Translations under genes and position numbers: made by a program | The notes under the pieces: generated by a model | What the model was told of the DNA's origin: nothing | What the model saw: the letters and a program-made list of their open reading frames with translations, nothing else | Database searches by the model: none | DNA from: Sporosarcina sp. FSL K6-3457 | GTDB taxonomy: Bacteria > Bacillota > Bacilli > Bacillales_A > Planococcaceae | Assembly: GCF_038007285.1 (NCBI RefSeq) | Contig: NZ_JBBOWX010000001.1 | Span: 3,179,501-3,243,500, forward strand | DNA: 64,000 bases | Direction of reading: 5' to 3' | Part shown: positions 15,538 through 25,948 of the stretch, piece by piece | Numbering within the stretch: the stretch's first letter is position 1 | How the letters are laid out: the number at the start of each line of letters is the position of its first letter

Positions 15538-15987
15538 TCATAAAAATATATTCTCTTCTCTCATGCGAGAATCGGTATACTTGACTGGCTTTAGCCATCC
15601 CCACTCCCCTCGCCCATCCATCACAGCAAAGAAACGGTCGTCCGACCCAGATAAGGCAACGAACAAATCAAGGTCCAGCATACGCGAGCCATCGCAATAC
15701 ACATTCAGTGAATACGATGAACGCGAAATCAAGATAGATCCCTTTACAGGATGCGTCAGCTTATATTCCCCATCGTGGCATTCAATGGATGTAAATCCTT
15801 TTCCGAGGTTTGCCATAATCGCTTCATTTATTAATTCTTCTTCGAGCCTATCACATAAATAATCCACTTCTCGCATACAATCTCTTTGCTGTCCGTCTTC
15901 TTTCAAGAGGTCATATAATAGCCGTTCACGTCCAATGACGAATGGCTGGTACATCTCTTTCACCTTATAAATTCCGTATGATCGCAA
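15538..15987 (-). CDS. sirA: Sporulation inhibitor of replication SirA
   Basis: SirA (formerly YneE) binds the DnaA initiator during early sporulation and blocks new rounds of replication. The product is about 149 residues, near the 148 of B. subtilis, with the family's N-terminal pattern of a short strand followed by ERLLYDLLKED near 20-30. Position between tkt and yneF is the same as in B. subtilis, which carries much of the weight here. The start is taken as the TTG at 15987, which has AGGGGG eight bases upstream; a GTG three codons earlier overlaps that site. In B. subtilis the gene is under Spo0A control; I did not find a clear Spo0A box here. Confidence 0.8.
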   Translation of the reverse strand: MRSYGIYKVKEMYQPFVIGRERLLYDLLKEDGQQRDCMREVDYLCDRLEEELINEAIMANLGKGFTSIECHDGEYKLTHPVKGSILISRSSYSLNVYCDGSRMLDLDLFVALSGSDDRFFAVMDGRGEWGWLKPVKYTDSRMREENIFL

Positions 15988-16094
15988 GTTCGCCACCCCC
16001 TATTACTAAGGTACATCCTTTGGAATGAAAAGACTGTCACATTGCGGAATAGAACAACACTATTATTGTCGGAAAAGATAGATAAGTTAAAATG

Positions 16095-16144
16095 CCAAAA
16101 AAAAACGTTTCATTAGCCTATAATTTTATGGCTAATGAAACGTT
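16095..16144 (-). terminator. Strong terminator of tkt
   Basis: AACGTTTCATTAGCC (16104-16118) pairs perfectly over 15 bp with its complement at 16130-16144, and on the minus strand a run of Ts follows. Confidence 0.9.
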
Positions 16145-16150
16145 TGATAA

Positions 16151-18157
16151 TTAGTTATTAAATAACGATTTTACTTTCGCAACAACATTTTCCTCAGTAA
16201 AGCCGAATTCTTTAATAACTGTGTCGCCAGGCGCACTTGCACCGAATGTATCGATAGCAATGATAGCACCTTCGTCACCAACATATTTATGCCAGCCGAA
16301 TGATACAGCCATTTCGATACCTAGGCGTTTTTTCACTGCTTTTGGTAGAACGCTCTGTTTGTAAGCTTCGTCTTGTTTCTCGAATAGGTCCCAAGAAGGC
16401 ATAGAGACAACAGATACATCGATACCGTCTGCCGCTAATTTCGCTTGTGCAGCAACAGCTAATCCTACTTCAGAACCCGATGCAATCAAAATTGCATCCG
16501 CTTGTTCTTTCGTGGCAGGCGAAACTGTGTAGGCACCTTTTTTAACGCCTTCCATTGCCAGTTCAGCTGATTTCGCTAGTGTCGGCAAGTTTTGACGTGA
16601 TAGAACAAGTGCAGTTGGTGTACTTTCTGATGATACAGCAATATTCCATGCAGCTGCTGTTTCGTTCGCATCCGCTGGGCGAATCACTGATAGACCTGGC
16701 ATCGCACGAAGAGAAGCTAACTGCTCAACTGGCTCATGTGTCGGACCATCTTCTCCAACAGCTACACTGTCATGTGTGAATACGTATGTGACAGGAACAC
16801 CCATAAGTGCTGACAGTCGGATTGCCGGGCGCACATAGTCACTGAATACGAAGAACGTACCACCGAATACATGTAAGCCACCGTGAAGAGCCATACCGTT
16901 TAGCGCTGTACCCATAGCAAATTCACGTACACCAAACCAAATATTGCGGCCAGAGTAATCCGTTGGAAGGAAATCGCCCGCTCCATTAATTGTTGTCTTA
17001 TTAGAACCAGCAAGGTCTGCGCTTCCTCCAAAGAATGATGGCAGCATTTTTGCAATTGCATTGATAGCATCACCAGATGCAGAACGCGATGCATGTGATG
17101 TACCTGATTCATACGTCGGCAATGATTTTTCAAAGTCGGCTGGTAGTTTACGGTCAATTGCATCTTTCAACTGCTGCGCAAGCTCTGCGTGTTCTGCTTC
17201 ATATTGTGTAAATAGTTCTGTCCATTGTTGTTCTTTTTGAGCACCAAGTGTTTCAGCTGCTTGTTGGAATGTCTCATAGACACCTTCTGGTACATGGAAA
17301 TCTTCCTCAAATGTCCATTTGTAGTTTTCTTTTGTTAGTTTCGCTTCTTCCGAGCCAAGCGGCATACCATGTGCGTCTGATTTTCCAGCTCTGTTCGGTG
17401 AACCATAACCAATCACTGTTTTCACTTCGATAATTGTTGGACCACCTGTGTTACCTTTTGCCGCTTCAATCGCTTGTGAAACCTCAGCGACATCATTGCC
17501 GTCAGCTACGCGGATATAATTCCAACCGTATGATTCAAAACGCTTACGTGTATTTTCAGAGAATGACATGTCAAGATCGCCATCAAGTGAAATATCATTA
17601 CTGTCGTAAAGGACAATCAATTTATCTAATTGTAAGTGTCCTGCAAGAGAAATAGCCTCTGCTGCAACACCTTCCATTAAATCGCCATCTCCACAAAGTG
17701 CATACGTATAATGGTCGACAACATCAAAGCTAGGTTTATTGTATGTAGCAGCAAGATGTTTTTCTGCCATCGCCACACCGACTGCCATTCCAATTCCTTG
17801 GCCTAGTGGTCCTGTAGTTGCTTCAACACCGACTGTATGGCGGTATTCAGGGTGACCAGGCGTCAATGAGCCCCATTGTCTGAAGTTTTTAAGCTCTTCC
17901 ATTGGTAGACCATAGCCGCCAAGGTGAAGCAGGCTATATAGAAGCGCTGAACCATGCCCAGCAGAGAGGATAAACCGATCGCGGTTAAACCACTGCGGAT
18001 TTGAAGGGTTATGGTGCATATGTTTTGTCCAAAGTGTGTAAGCCATTGGCGCTGCGCCCATCGGTAATCCTGGATGCCCCGAATTTGCTTTTTCAATCGC
18101 ATCGATGGATAGTGTACGGATTGTATTAATAGCTAACTGATCAATCTGTTGAGTCAT
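16151..18157 (-). CDS. tkt: Transketolase
   Basis: This thiamine-diphosphate enzyme moves two-carbon units between sugar phosphates in the pentose phosphate pathway, in the cytoplasm. At 668 residues it has the family's usual length. Visible motifs are [14 protein letters not shown] near 27, [16 protein letters not shown] near 65, the diphosphate-binding [12 protein letters not shown] near 153, and the pyrimidine-domain EFAMG near 410 with [10 protein letters not shown]. The start is the ATG at 18157 behind AAAGGAAGTATATT; codons upstream in the frame are not conserved in type. It lies between ynzC and sirA as in B. subtilis and ends in a strong terminator. Confidence 0.97.
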   Translation of the reverse strand: MTQQIDQLAINTIRTLSIDAIEKANSGHPGLPMGAAPMAYTLWTKHMHHNPSNPQWFNRDRFILSAGHGSALLYSLLHLGGYGLPMEELKNFRQWGSLTPGHPEYRHTVGVEATTGPLGQGIGMAVGVAMAEKHLAATYNKPSFDVVDHYTYALCGDGDLMEGVAAEAISLAGHLQLDKLIVLYDSNDISLDGDLDMSFSENTRKRFESYGWNYIRVADGNDVAEVSQAIEAAKGNTGGPTIIEVKTVIGYGSPNRAGKSDAHGMPLGSEEAKLTKENYKWTFEEDFHVPEGVYETFQQAAETLGAQKEQQWTELFTQYEAEHAELAQQLKDAIDRKLPADFEKSLPTYESGTSHASRSASGDAINAIAKMLPSFFGGSADLAGSNKTTINGAGDFLPTDYSGRNIWFGVREFAMGTALNGMALHGGLHVFGGTFFVFSDYVRPAIRLSALMGVPVTYVFTHDSVAVGEDGPTHEPVEQLASLRAMPGLSVIRPADANETAAAWNIAVSSESTPTALVLSRQNLPTLAKSAELAMEGVKKGAYTVSPATKEQADAILIASGSEVGLAVAAQAKLAADGIDVSVVSMPSWDLFEKQDEAYKQSVLPKAVKKRLGIEMAVSFGWHKYVGDEGAIIAIDTFGASAPGDTVIKEFGFTEENVVAKVKSLFNN

Positions 18158-18232
18158 AATATACTTCCTTTCCCGTAAATCTATTTTTTCTACAACTCCT
18201 AGTTTAGACAATTTGCACAATGAATGCAAAGG

Positions 18233-18466
18233 TCAGTTTAAATATTTAGCATTGCGAGCTTGTTTCACCTTGTCTGGTGTCACATCATTGCCATCTGGAT
18301 CAATCACTTTAACGTGTTCGATTGTACCGCGCATCGACGACCTAAAGGTTTCAAGGTATTCTTTACGAAGTAGCGTTTGTTCCTTCGCTTCTTCAAGTGT
18401 GAGGCCTGTTGTTTTCGACTTTTTCGAAAGTTCATTGATACGTTTAATTTTAGCTGCTGAAAGCAT
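18233..18466 (-). CDS. ynzC: DUF896 protein YnzC
   Basis: This small helical protein of 77 residues is in the DUF896 (YnzC) family, recognised from the N-terminal KIKRINELSKKSKTTGLT and the following EEAKEQTLLRKEYLE, which form a helical hairpin. The ATG at 18466 follows ATGGAGGAAAACAC. It sits in the SOS neighbourhood lexA-yneA-yneB-ynzC, and in B. subtilis belongs to the yneA-yneB-ynzC transcript. The molecular role is not known. Length and order match B. subtilis. Confidence 0.92.
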   Translation of the reverse strand: MLSAAKIKRINELSKKSKTTGLTLEEAKEQTLLRKEYLETFRSSMRGTIEHVKVIDPDGNDVTPDKVKQARNAKYLN

Positions 18467-18533
18467 GTGTTTTCCTCCATTTTGTTTCGTGAATACATAG
18501 AACGTATACAAAATGGGCAGAAAGTGCAACCAA

Positions 18534-19507
<974 letters not shown>

Positions 19508-19521
19508 GATAATCCCCCTCC

Positions 19522-19602
19522 AGAATGTTTGTTCGGAATACTTGTTCTTAGTATAGAAAATAAAAAAACGAATGTCAACAGTTTTTTTAGAACCTGTGTT
19601 TG
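19522..19602. promoter_or_regulatory. LexA (SOS) boxes between yneA and lexA
   Basis: Against the Gram-positive consensus CGAAC-N4-GTTCG I see AGAACCTGTGTTTG at 19589-19602 (one mismatch, allowing Y), AGAATGTTTGTTCG at about 19522-19535 (two mismatches) and GGAATACTTGTTCT at about 19535-19548 (three). A multi-box divergent region is what B. subtilis has here. Confidence 0.75.
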
Positions 19603-19712
19603 CCATTTGTTCCTAGGACTGATATACTTAACTTATTGAAATAACCCGACTGTCCGTGAATGGCTTTACAAGCTTCAGAGGATAGTAGAATACTAGTTGA
19701 GAGGTGAATGGA

Positions 19713-20333
19713 ATGAAAAAAATTTCGAAGAGACAAGAAGACATTTTATCTTTTATTAAAGAAGAAGTTAAGAAAAAGGGATATCCGCCATCCGTGAGAG
19801 AAATTGGCGAAGCTGTTGGTTTAGCATCAAGCTCGACCGTTCACGGCCATCTCGCACGATTAGAAAGCAAAGGTTTCATTAGACGAGATCCAACGAAGCC
19901 AAGAGCTATCGAAGTGCTCGACCCAGAAGGATTGGAAGCGATGAAACCAGGTGTTATCAACGTTCCCCTAGTCGGTAAAGTAACGGCAGGCCTACCGATT
20001 ACAGCGATTGAAAATATCGAGGAGTACTTCCCTTTACCAGAATCATTTGGGACAACTGAGGACAAGCTCTTCATGCTTGAAATTGTCGGCAATAGTATGG
20101 TTGAAGCCGGAATTCTAAACGGCGACCATGTCGTTGTTAAGCAACAACAAACGGCGAACAATGGAGAAATTGTTGTCGCTATGACAGAAGATGATGAGGC
20201 AACAGTGAAACGTTTCTTCAAGGAGAAAAATTATTTCCGACTTCAACCTGAAAACTCATCAATGGATCCCATCATCGTTGACAATGTTTCAATTTTAGGT
20301 AAAGTTGTCGGTGTGTATCGCTTAATTCACTAA
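19713..20333 (+). CDS. lexA: SOS repressor LexA
   Basis: LexA represses the DNA-damage regulon and cuts itself when RecA is active. The ATG at 19713 follows GAGAGGTGAATGGA and gives 206 residues. The N-terminal winged helix includes [20 protein letters not shown] (about 27-46). The self-cleavage site is the Ala-Gly in [10 protein letters not shown] near 92, the catalytic Ser lies in GNSMVEAG near 127, and Lys in ATVKRFF near 165. It is on the plus strand, divergent from yneA, with LexA boxes between them, so it should be autoregulated. Confidence 0.97.
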   Translation: MKKISKRQEDILSFIKEEVKKKGYPPSVREIGEAVGLASSSTVHGHLARLESKGFIRRDPTKPRAIEVLDPEGLEAMKPGVINVPLVGKVTAGLPITAIENIEEYFPLPESFGTTEDKLFMLEIVGNSMVEAGILNGDHVVVKQQQTANNGEIVVAMTEDDEATVKRFFKEKNYFRLQPENSSMDPIIVDNVSILGKVVGVYRLIH

Positions 20334-20345
20334 ATCTAATCATGC

Positions 20346-20384
20346 AAAAAGCTGTTCCCTTTGAATGGGGAACAGCTTTTTTTT
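20346..20384. terminator. Bidirectional terminator between lexA and ynbB
   Basis: AAAAGCTGTTCCC pairs with GGGGAACAGCTTTT, flanked by an A-run on one side and a T-run on the other; it serves the convergent genes lexA and ynbB. Confidence 0.9.
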
Positions 20385-20408
20385 GTTGATGGATGAATGA
20401 TCCAGCTT

Positions 20409-21674
20409 CTATGGCTTGATTAACCCATCTTCCATTAACTTCTCGATAGAGGACAGCACCGCTGTCTTCACGTGCTCATACGTAAGTCCACCTTGCACAT
20501 ACGCAGTATATGGCGGTCTGATCGGGCCATCTGCTGTTAACTCAATGCTGGAGCCTTGAATGAAGGTCCCTGCAGCCATAATGACATCATCCGTGTAACC
20601 CGGCATATACGATGGTTCCGGTGCATAGTGCGCATTGATAGGCGAATTGGCTTGGATTGTTCGACAGAAGGCAATCATTTGGTCCGCATTTTCAAAGGAT
20701 ACCGATTGGATTAAGTCTGTTCTTTTTTCCGTATAATGAGGCGACGTCGTGAGTCCGAAATCTTCAAGCAGGGCCGCTGTAAATAGTGCTCCCTTTACCG
20801 CCTGGCTGACGACATGCGGCGCGAGGAAAAATCCTTGGTACATCTCAAGTAACGTATCCAACGATGCCCCAGCTTCCGCTCCAAGTCCTGGTGACGTCAT
20901 ACGGTACGCACATTGTTCAACAAGATTGGCACGACCTGCAATATAGCCACCTGTTCGTACAAGCCCACCGCCCGGGTTCTTAATCAGTGAGCCTGCCATT
21001 AAGTCGGCTCCTACTTCCATCGGCTCTTTAACCTCAACAAATTCCCCGTAGCAATTATCGACGAAAACAATAACATCAGGATTTATAGCCTTCACTTTGC
21101 AAACCATTTCACCAATCTCATCCACTAAGAAAGATGGGCGATCTGAATAGCCCTTCGATCGCTGAATCCCAATCATCTTCGTTTTACTATGCATATTTTT
21201 TACCACTTCATCAAAATTAACTGAACCGTCTTCATTCAAATCAATATGCTTATAGGTAATGCCATAATCTTGTAACGAGCCTGTGTCTTTCCCTTTACCA
21301 GATACGATAGATTCTAGCGTATCATACGGCTTCCCTGTAATATATAGCAGTTCATCACCAGGGCGAAGGATACCGAAAAGACTGATGGAAATGGCATGCG
21401 TACCAGAAATAATTTGATTGCGCACGAGGCAGTCTTCCGCTCCGAAAACATCAGCGTAAACTTGCTCTAACACATCACGACCACTATCATCGTAACCATA
21501 GCCTGTCGAGCCTGTTAGATGAAAATCACTCACCATATTTTTACGGAAGGCTGCAAGCACTTTCCGTTGATTGTAAAACGCTATTTTTTCTACATCTTTA
21601 AAAAACGGAGCTAGCTTGTCTTCTATCGCCTCCGCTTTTTCTAGCAGCAACTCATCCTGTTCATTCAACATCAT
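20409..21674 (-). CDS. ynbB: Methionine gamma-lyase family PLP protein YnbB
   Basis: This pyridoxal-phosphate enzyme-like protein of 421 residues is related to cystathionine and methionine gamma-lyases. Visible features are FHLTGSTGYGYDDSGRD near 51, the cofactor-binding NQIISGTHAISISLFG near 86, the Asp of VFVDNCYGEFVE near 204, and the Schiff-base Lys in AGSLIKNPGGG near 234. The substrate of the YnbB group is not established. ATG at 21674 follows GAGGAATTACA. The B. subtilis glnRA pair expected near it is absent from this window, and the gene faces lexA directly. Confidence 0.9.
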   Translation of the reverse strand: MMLNEQDELLLEKAEAIEDKLAPFFKDVEKIAFYNQRKVLAAFRKNMVSDFHLTGSTGYGYDDSGRDVLEQVYADVFGAEDCLVRNQIISGTHAISISLFGILRPGDELLYITGKPYDTLESIVSGKGKDTGSLQDYGITYKHIDLNEDGSVNFDEVVKNMHSKTKMIGIQRSKGYSDRPSFLVDEIGEMVCKVKAINPDVIVFVDNCYGEFVEVKEPMEVGADLMAGSLIKNPGGGLVRTGGYIAGRANLVEQCAYRMTSPGLGAEAGASLDTLLEMYQGFFLAPHVVSQAVKGALFTAALLEDFGLTTSPHYTEKRTDLIQSVSFENADQMIAFCRTIQANSPINAHYAPEPSYMPGYTDDVIMAAGTFIQGSSIELTADGPIRPPYTAYVQGGLTYEHVKTAVLSSIEKLMEDGLIKP

Positions 21675-21782
21675 TGTAATTCCTCATTCCTTAAAATAGT
21701 CACCCCATTATAATAGCAGTCCATCCGCTAAAGGACTAGTCATTGGATATCTGGTAGAATGCTATTATGAAAAACCCATTCA

Positions 21783-21823
21783 TAAGAAAAGCGGAACGAG
21801 GAAAAACTCCTGTTCCGCTTTTC
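21783..21823 (-). terminator. Terminator of hfq
   Basis: GAAAAGCGGAAC pairs with GTTCCGCTTTTC around an AGGAGTTTTTCCTC loop. Confidence 0.85.
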
Positions 21824-21827
21824 ATTG

Positions 21828-22052
21828 TCACTCTTCGTCTTTCAAAATAACCGGTTTCGCTGGGACATAAGTAGAAATCGCATGTTTGTAAATCAATTGC
21901 TGCTTTCCGTCTGTTTCAAGTAAGACAGTATAATTATCATACGATTTAATAAGTCCTTTCAATTGAAATCCATTGAGTAAAAATACCGTTACAAATGTAT
22001 TATTCTTTCGTAACGAGTTTAAAAATGTTTCTTGCATATTCCCCTGTGCCAT
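21828..22052 (-). CDS. hfq: RNA chaperone Hfq
   Basis: Hfq forms a ring-shaped hexamer that binds small RNAs and mRNAs. The 74-residue product has both Sm motifs: [20 protein letters not shown] near 10-29 with the conserved Gln in NMQETFL, and [12 protein letters not shown] near 55-66, which carries the usual KHA segment. The ATG at 22052 follows AGGAGGATTCTGCGT. It lies directly downstream of miaA, the usual neighbour, and ends in a terminator. Confidence 0.97.
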   Translation of the reverse strand: MAQGNMQETFLNSLRKNNTFVTVFLLNGFQLKGLIKSYDNYTVLLETDGKQQLIYKHAISTYVPAKPVILKDEE

Positions 22053-22097
22053 ACGCAGAATCCTCCTGTTGGTGTGCTTATATTTCTCCTGCTCCCT

Positions 22098-23045
22098 TTA
22101 TCTTATTCGCTTTCCATACTCAAAATCCTTCATAATTGTCAAAATTCCCTTAACAATTTCCGCGGTCCCCACCCCTGCGTCAAACCAGTTCACTTCCAAC
22201 TTATTGCGGAAGTAAGTCATTTGCCTTTTCGCATAATTACGTGTATTTTTCTTAATCAATTCAACAGCCTCATCTAGCAACAGCTTGTCTTCAATCGTTT
22301 GATGAAGTTCTTTATAGCCAATTGCTTGAACCGACTGCATATGTCGAATCCCTGCGTCCCATAGCATTTGGGCTTCCTCTAACAAACCTTTGTCCATCAT
22401 GATGTCGACCCGTCTATCAATTCGTTCATATAGCACATCACGGTCCATCTCAAGACCTACCAAGAGATGATTATAAAGTGGTGCATGTCCCGCATTCTCT
22501 TCGTGGTCACCTTTAGTTTTGCCTGTCACTTCAATAATTTCAAGTGCGCGTACAAGTCGGCGATGATTATTAGGATGGATCTTTTCAGCACCCGCTGGAT
22601 CGACAGACAATAGTTTCGCATAGAGTGCATCAGCACCTTGCTCCGCCAATTCCTGCTCCAATCGTTCCCTCACCGCAAGATCCGCCGCCTCTTCTGTGAA
22701 ACGGAAATCATACAGCACGGATTGCACATATAAACCCGTTCCGCCTGCAATAATCGGCATCTTCCCACGGTCTTGAATATCCTTTATCCAGTAACGGACA
22801 GCTGTTTGATATTCCGCCACAGAAAAAGATTCATTCGGCTCTTTCACGTCGAATAAATGATGTGGCACACCGCCCATTTCTTCCACAGTAATTTTTGCAG
22901 TACCAATATCAAGCTCTCTATACACTTGCATCGCATCACCATTAATGACTTCCCCACCAATGGCTTTAGCAAGCTCTACGCTTAAAGCCGTTTTTCCTGA
23001 TGCTGTCGGCCCAACGATAGCAATTACTTCCGGCATCCTATTCAT
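22098..23045 (-). CDS. miaA: tRNA dimethylallyltransferase MiaA
   Basis: MiaA adds a dimethylallyl group to N6 of A37 in tRNAs that read codons starting with U. It has the P-loop [13 protein letters not shown] near 10-22, the catalytic-region [16 protein letters not shown] near 36, the PHHLFD segment near 61, [10 protein letters not shown] near 97, and [13 protein letters not shown] near 156. The start is taken as the ATG at 23045, whose ATGA overlaps the stop of the hydrolase upstream. Product about 315 residues, usual for the family. MiaB further along the window completes the ms2i6A modification, so the window holds both steps. Confidence 0.96.
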   Translation of the reverse strand: MNRMPEVIAIVGPTASGKTALSVELAKAIGGEVINGDAMQVYRELDIGTAKITVEEMGGVPHHLFDVKEPNESFSVAEYQTAVRYWIKDIQDRGKMPIIAGGTGLYVQSVLYDFRFTEEAADLAVRERLEQELAEQGADALYAKLLSVDPAGAEKIHPNNHRRLVRALEIIEVTGKTKGDHEENAGHAPLYNHLLVGLEMDRDVLYERIDRRVDIMMDKGLLEEAQMLWDAGIRHMQSVQAIGYKELHQTIEDKLLLDEAVELIKKNTRNYAKRQMTYFRNKLEVNWFDAGVGTAEIVKGILTIMKDFEYGKRIR

Positions 23046-23962
23046 CGCTTTTCTATCCAATTGGACACAGCTTTGAACACATGTTGGCGGTTGTTTTCAT
23101 TGAGCATTTCGTGTCTGCCCCCTTCAAATAATAGGACTGTCACATCTTTCATGCCCGCGCGATCATAATGCTGTGCCGCATTCCAAACCCCTTTGCCATG
23201 ATTACCTACTGGATCTTCAATCCCCGAAAATAGTAATATTGGCAAAGTTTTCGGGATATTATTAATTTCGTCGGCAGCGTGCACTTTTCCCACTCCTTCA
23301 AACAAATCCGCAAAAAAGCGAGTCGTCGGCACAAATCCACAGGCTGGATCCGCAAGATAGTGTGCGACAGCCTTGGGGTTGTTCGCTAGCCAGTCGAATG
23401 GTGTTTTAGGATCACGTACGGATTTATTAAACTCACCGAACAGCAGCTTATTGAGAAAATGATCCGGTTGATCAAAACCATTTTTTTTGCCGTGTAAATA
23501 GGCCGCAGCCTGACCTGCTAGGCGACTGAGGCCCGGATCTCCCCCCGTCCCAGAAAAGACCGCGAGATCTACTTGCTGACCATGTAACTGGACATATCTA
23601 CGTGCTACAAACGACCCCATACTGTGGCCAAATAAAATGAAGCGCTTCGCCGGATACTGCAATCGTAAAGCTGTCACAATCTCATAGACATCTAGCACAA
23701 CACGCTCAAAGCCGCCCACATCTGCAAAATGCCCTAACTGACCATTCAATTCAGCCGTCTTGCCATGCCCCCGATGATCATGCCCCGAGACGATATAGCC
23801 TTGTCCTGCAAGATACTGTGCAAACTCCTCGTATCTACCAATATGTTCGGCCATGCCATGGAGCAAATGGATATGTCCTTTTGGCTCACCATCCGGTTGT
23901 AAGATAAAAGCATGGACTAAAAAGCCATCTGTCATGTCCATTGTCAAATCCTTCATCACCAT
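23042..23962 (-). CDS. Alpha/beta hydrolase, lysophospholipase-like
   Basis: This 306-residue protein of the serine aminopeptidase S33/monoglyceride lipase type has [16 protein letters not shown] near 32-47 (oxyanion region), GHDHRGHG near 60, the nucleophile in [13 protein letters not shown] near 110, Asp in [13 protein letters not shown] near 247, and His in GGRHEMLNE near 280. These give a complete catalytic triad. There is no signal peptide, so it acts in the cytoplasm or at the inner membrane face. It is translationally coupled to miaA and follows mutL by 18 bp. The natural substrate, possibly a lysophospholipid or monoacylglycerol, is not determined. Confidence 0.88.
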   Translation of the reverse strand: MVMKDLTMDMTDGFLVHAFILQPDGEPKGHIHLLHGMAEHIGRYEEFAQYLAGQGYIVSGHDHRGHGKTAELNGQLGHFADVGGFERVVLDVYEIVTALRLQYPAKRFILFGHSMGSFVARRYVQLHGQQVDLAVFSGTGGDPGLSRLAGQAAAYLHGKKNGFDQPDHFLNKLLFGEFNKSVRDPKTPFDWLANNPKAVAHYLADPACGFVPTTRFFADLFEGVGKVHAADEINNIPKTLPILLFSGIEDPVGNHGKGVWNAAQHYDRAGMKDVTVLLFEGGRHEMLNENNRQHVFKAVSNWIEKR

Positions 23963-23980
23963 CCACCATCCTTTTGTTAT

Positions 23981-25801
23981 TTACATGACGCGTTTGAACA
24001 TCTTCTCGATTTCGTATGTCGTAAAATGAATGAGTACGGGTCGACCATGTGGACAGGTAAAAGGATTTTCGGATTCAGCTAAGTCATGCAATAGCCTTTC
24101 CATATCCGCGAGTGTTAAATGATGATTGGCCTTGATGGACCGTTTACAGCTCATCATAATCGCCGCTTCCTCACGTAGCTTACCGATATCCACCCTACGT
24201 TTTTCCAGCACTTGTTCAATCAGTTCCTCGATAATCTCTGTCTCTTGTCCTTCTGGAAACCAAGATGGATATTCTTTTACTGCATAAGAGGACGGACCGA
24301 ATTCCTCTAGGAAAATGCCGACATCTTGTAACAATGTCTTGTTTTCCTCAATTTTCGTCTTATCGTTTGATGAATAATGAAACATCAATGGTAGTAATAG
24401 TAGCTGACGTTCCCCGTTGTCCGGCTCAGCCAACTTATCTCTGAAAAATTCATATTTTATCCGTTCTTGCGCAGCATGTTGGTCAATCATAAAAAAGCCA
24501 TCTTCATTTTGCGCGACAATATACGTCCCGTGTACTTGGCCAACTGGAACAAGTGATGGAAAAGTTTTTTCCGGTTCACTCGACAGTTCTTCTGGAGCAA
24601 TTGGCGCTTCATTGACCGTCCAGGCTGGTTGTGGTGGCTGTTCACTGACCTCAGCATCCACCTGCTCATAAGGCTGATAGATAGGTTCTGGTTCGCTAAC
24701 AGTTGGTCTTTCAGGAACTGGAGATGATTTGATAGTATTGAATGACTCCCATATATTCACTTGCTCTGATTGGATTTTCTTGACCGGTTCTTTTTTGATT
24801 GCATCCGGTACGATAATACTTTTCTTAATAGCTGCACGTATCGCGTCTTTCATCAGCGTCAGCAGCTCACCTTCCTTACTCATACGAATATGCTGTTTGG
24901 AAGGGTGAACGTTGACATCTGTTAAAAAAGGATCGCCCTCGACATTAATAACGGCAACTGGTGAGCGTCCGATTGGCAAATACGTGTGAAATGCATCTTG
25001 CACAGTATGATTAACCGCGTTACTTTTCACCCATCTACCATTGACGATTAACGTCATATAGTTTTTCGATGCACGGGTCATTTCAGGCAGCGTAACATAA
25101 CCGTGCACACTGTAATCGGCATTGGCGCCTGAGAAAGGCACCATCTTCTTGGCAACTGCTATGCCGTATATATCTGACAGCACACGTCGTTGGTCACCAC
25201 TGCCGGAAGTCTGAAGCAGCATCTGGCTATGATGCGACAGTTTGAAGGCAATGTTCGGATGACTGAGTGCAAGCCTATTGACAAGGTCAATCGTATGGCC
25301 CAGCTCCGTTTGAATCGTCTTCATATATTTTAAACGAGCAGGTGTATTGAAAAATAGTTGAGACACTGTCATATCCGTTCCTTTGCGGAAGGCCGCATTG
25401 TCATGCTTCGTCAAACGGCCACCGTCAATATGGACTTCCGTACCCGAAGTTTCCCCGTCCGATGTCCACATGCTAATTTTGGACACAGAGGCAATACTGG
25501 CAAGTGCCTCTCCGCGAAAACCGAGTGTCCGAATGCGAAACAAATCGTGTTCATTCGTAATTTTACTCGTGGCATGGCGCTCGAATGCTTGGACAGCATC
25601 AAGACGCGTCATCCCTTTACCATTATCCGTCACGCGGATTGACGTAAGACCTGCCTCTTCCAGTGCAATTTCAATGACTGTACTGTCTGCATCAATTGCA
25701 TTTTCAACAAGTTCTTTGACGATGGAGGCTGGACGTTCAACGACTTCACCTGCGGCAATTTTATTCGATAACGTATCGTCCATCACTTTGATGATGTCCA
25801 T
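23981..25801 (-). CDS. mutL: DNA mismatch repair protein MutL
   Basis: MutL couples mismatch recognition by MutS to strand incision. The ATG at 25801 follows AAAGGGTGAGAAGG and gives about 606 residues. The N-terminal GHKL ATPase has KELVENAIDADST near 29, DNGKGM near 60 and FRGEALASI near 91. After a Pro/Glu-rich linker (about 345-415) comes the C-terminal endonuclease domain with the metal-site motif MIDQHAAQERIKYE near 440, SCKRSIKANHH and CPHGRP near 588. Endonuclease-type MutL is normal for Bacillales, which lack MutH. Confidence 0.97.
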   Translation of the reverse strand: MDIIKVMDDTLSNKIAAGEVVERPASIVKELVENAIDADSTVIEIALEEAGLTSIRVTDNGKGMTRLDAVQAFERHATSKITNEHDLFRIRTLGFRGEALASIASVSKISMWTSDGETSGTEVHIDGGRLTKHDNAAFRKGTDMTVSQLFFNTPARLKYMKTIQTELGHTIDLVNRLALSHPNIAFKLSHHSQMLLQTSGSGDQRRVLSDIYGIAVAKKMVPFSGANADYSVHGYVTLPEMTRASKNYMTLIVNGRWVKSNAVNHTVQDAFHTYLPIGRSPVAVINVEGDPFLTDVNVHPSKQHIRMSKEGELLTLMKDAIRAAIKKSIIVPDAIKKEPVKKIQSEQVNIWESFNTIKSSPVPERPTVSEPEPIYQPYEQVDAEVSEQPPQPAWTVNEAPIAPEELSSEPEKTFPSLVPVGQVHGTYIVAQNEDGFFMIDQHAAQERIKYEFFRDKLAEPDNGERQLLLLPLMFHYSSNDKTKIEENKTLLQDVGIFLEEFGPSSYAVKEYPSWFPEGQETEIIEELIEQVLEKRRVDIGKLREEAAIMMSCKRSIKANHHLTLADMERLLHDLAESENPFTCPHGRPVLIHFTTYEIEKMFKRVM

Positions 25802-25819
25802 CCTTCTCACCCTTTCTAT

Positions 25820-25916
25820 CAATTACGCCTTGGCGTAATTAGGTTGCCTTCTAATCTCCAATAAAAATCCATGACATCCGCCGGAGGCTTCATCTGAATT
25901 CAACAGCGTTGAACTA
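25820..25916. repeat. Dispersed intergenic repeat, internally deleted copy
   Basis: ATCAATTACGCCTTGGCGTAATT at the start and ATGACATCCGCCGGAGGCTT later match the two ends of the longer copy at 43,256, with about 85 bp missing between. A TTCAACAGCGTTGAA hairpin follows. It lies between mutL and mutS. Confidence 0.65.
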
Positions 25917-25948
25917 CTACTGAATGAAATTCCCTTACATTCATCTCA

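Noticed and set aside
25383-25838. 151-codon plus-strand frame opposite mutL
   Set aside because: Antisense to the conserved ATPase domain of mutL.
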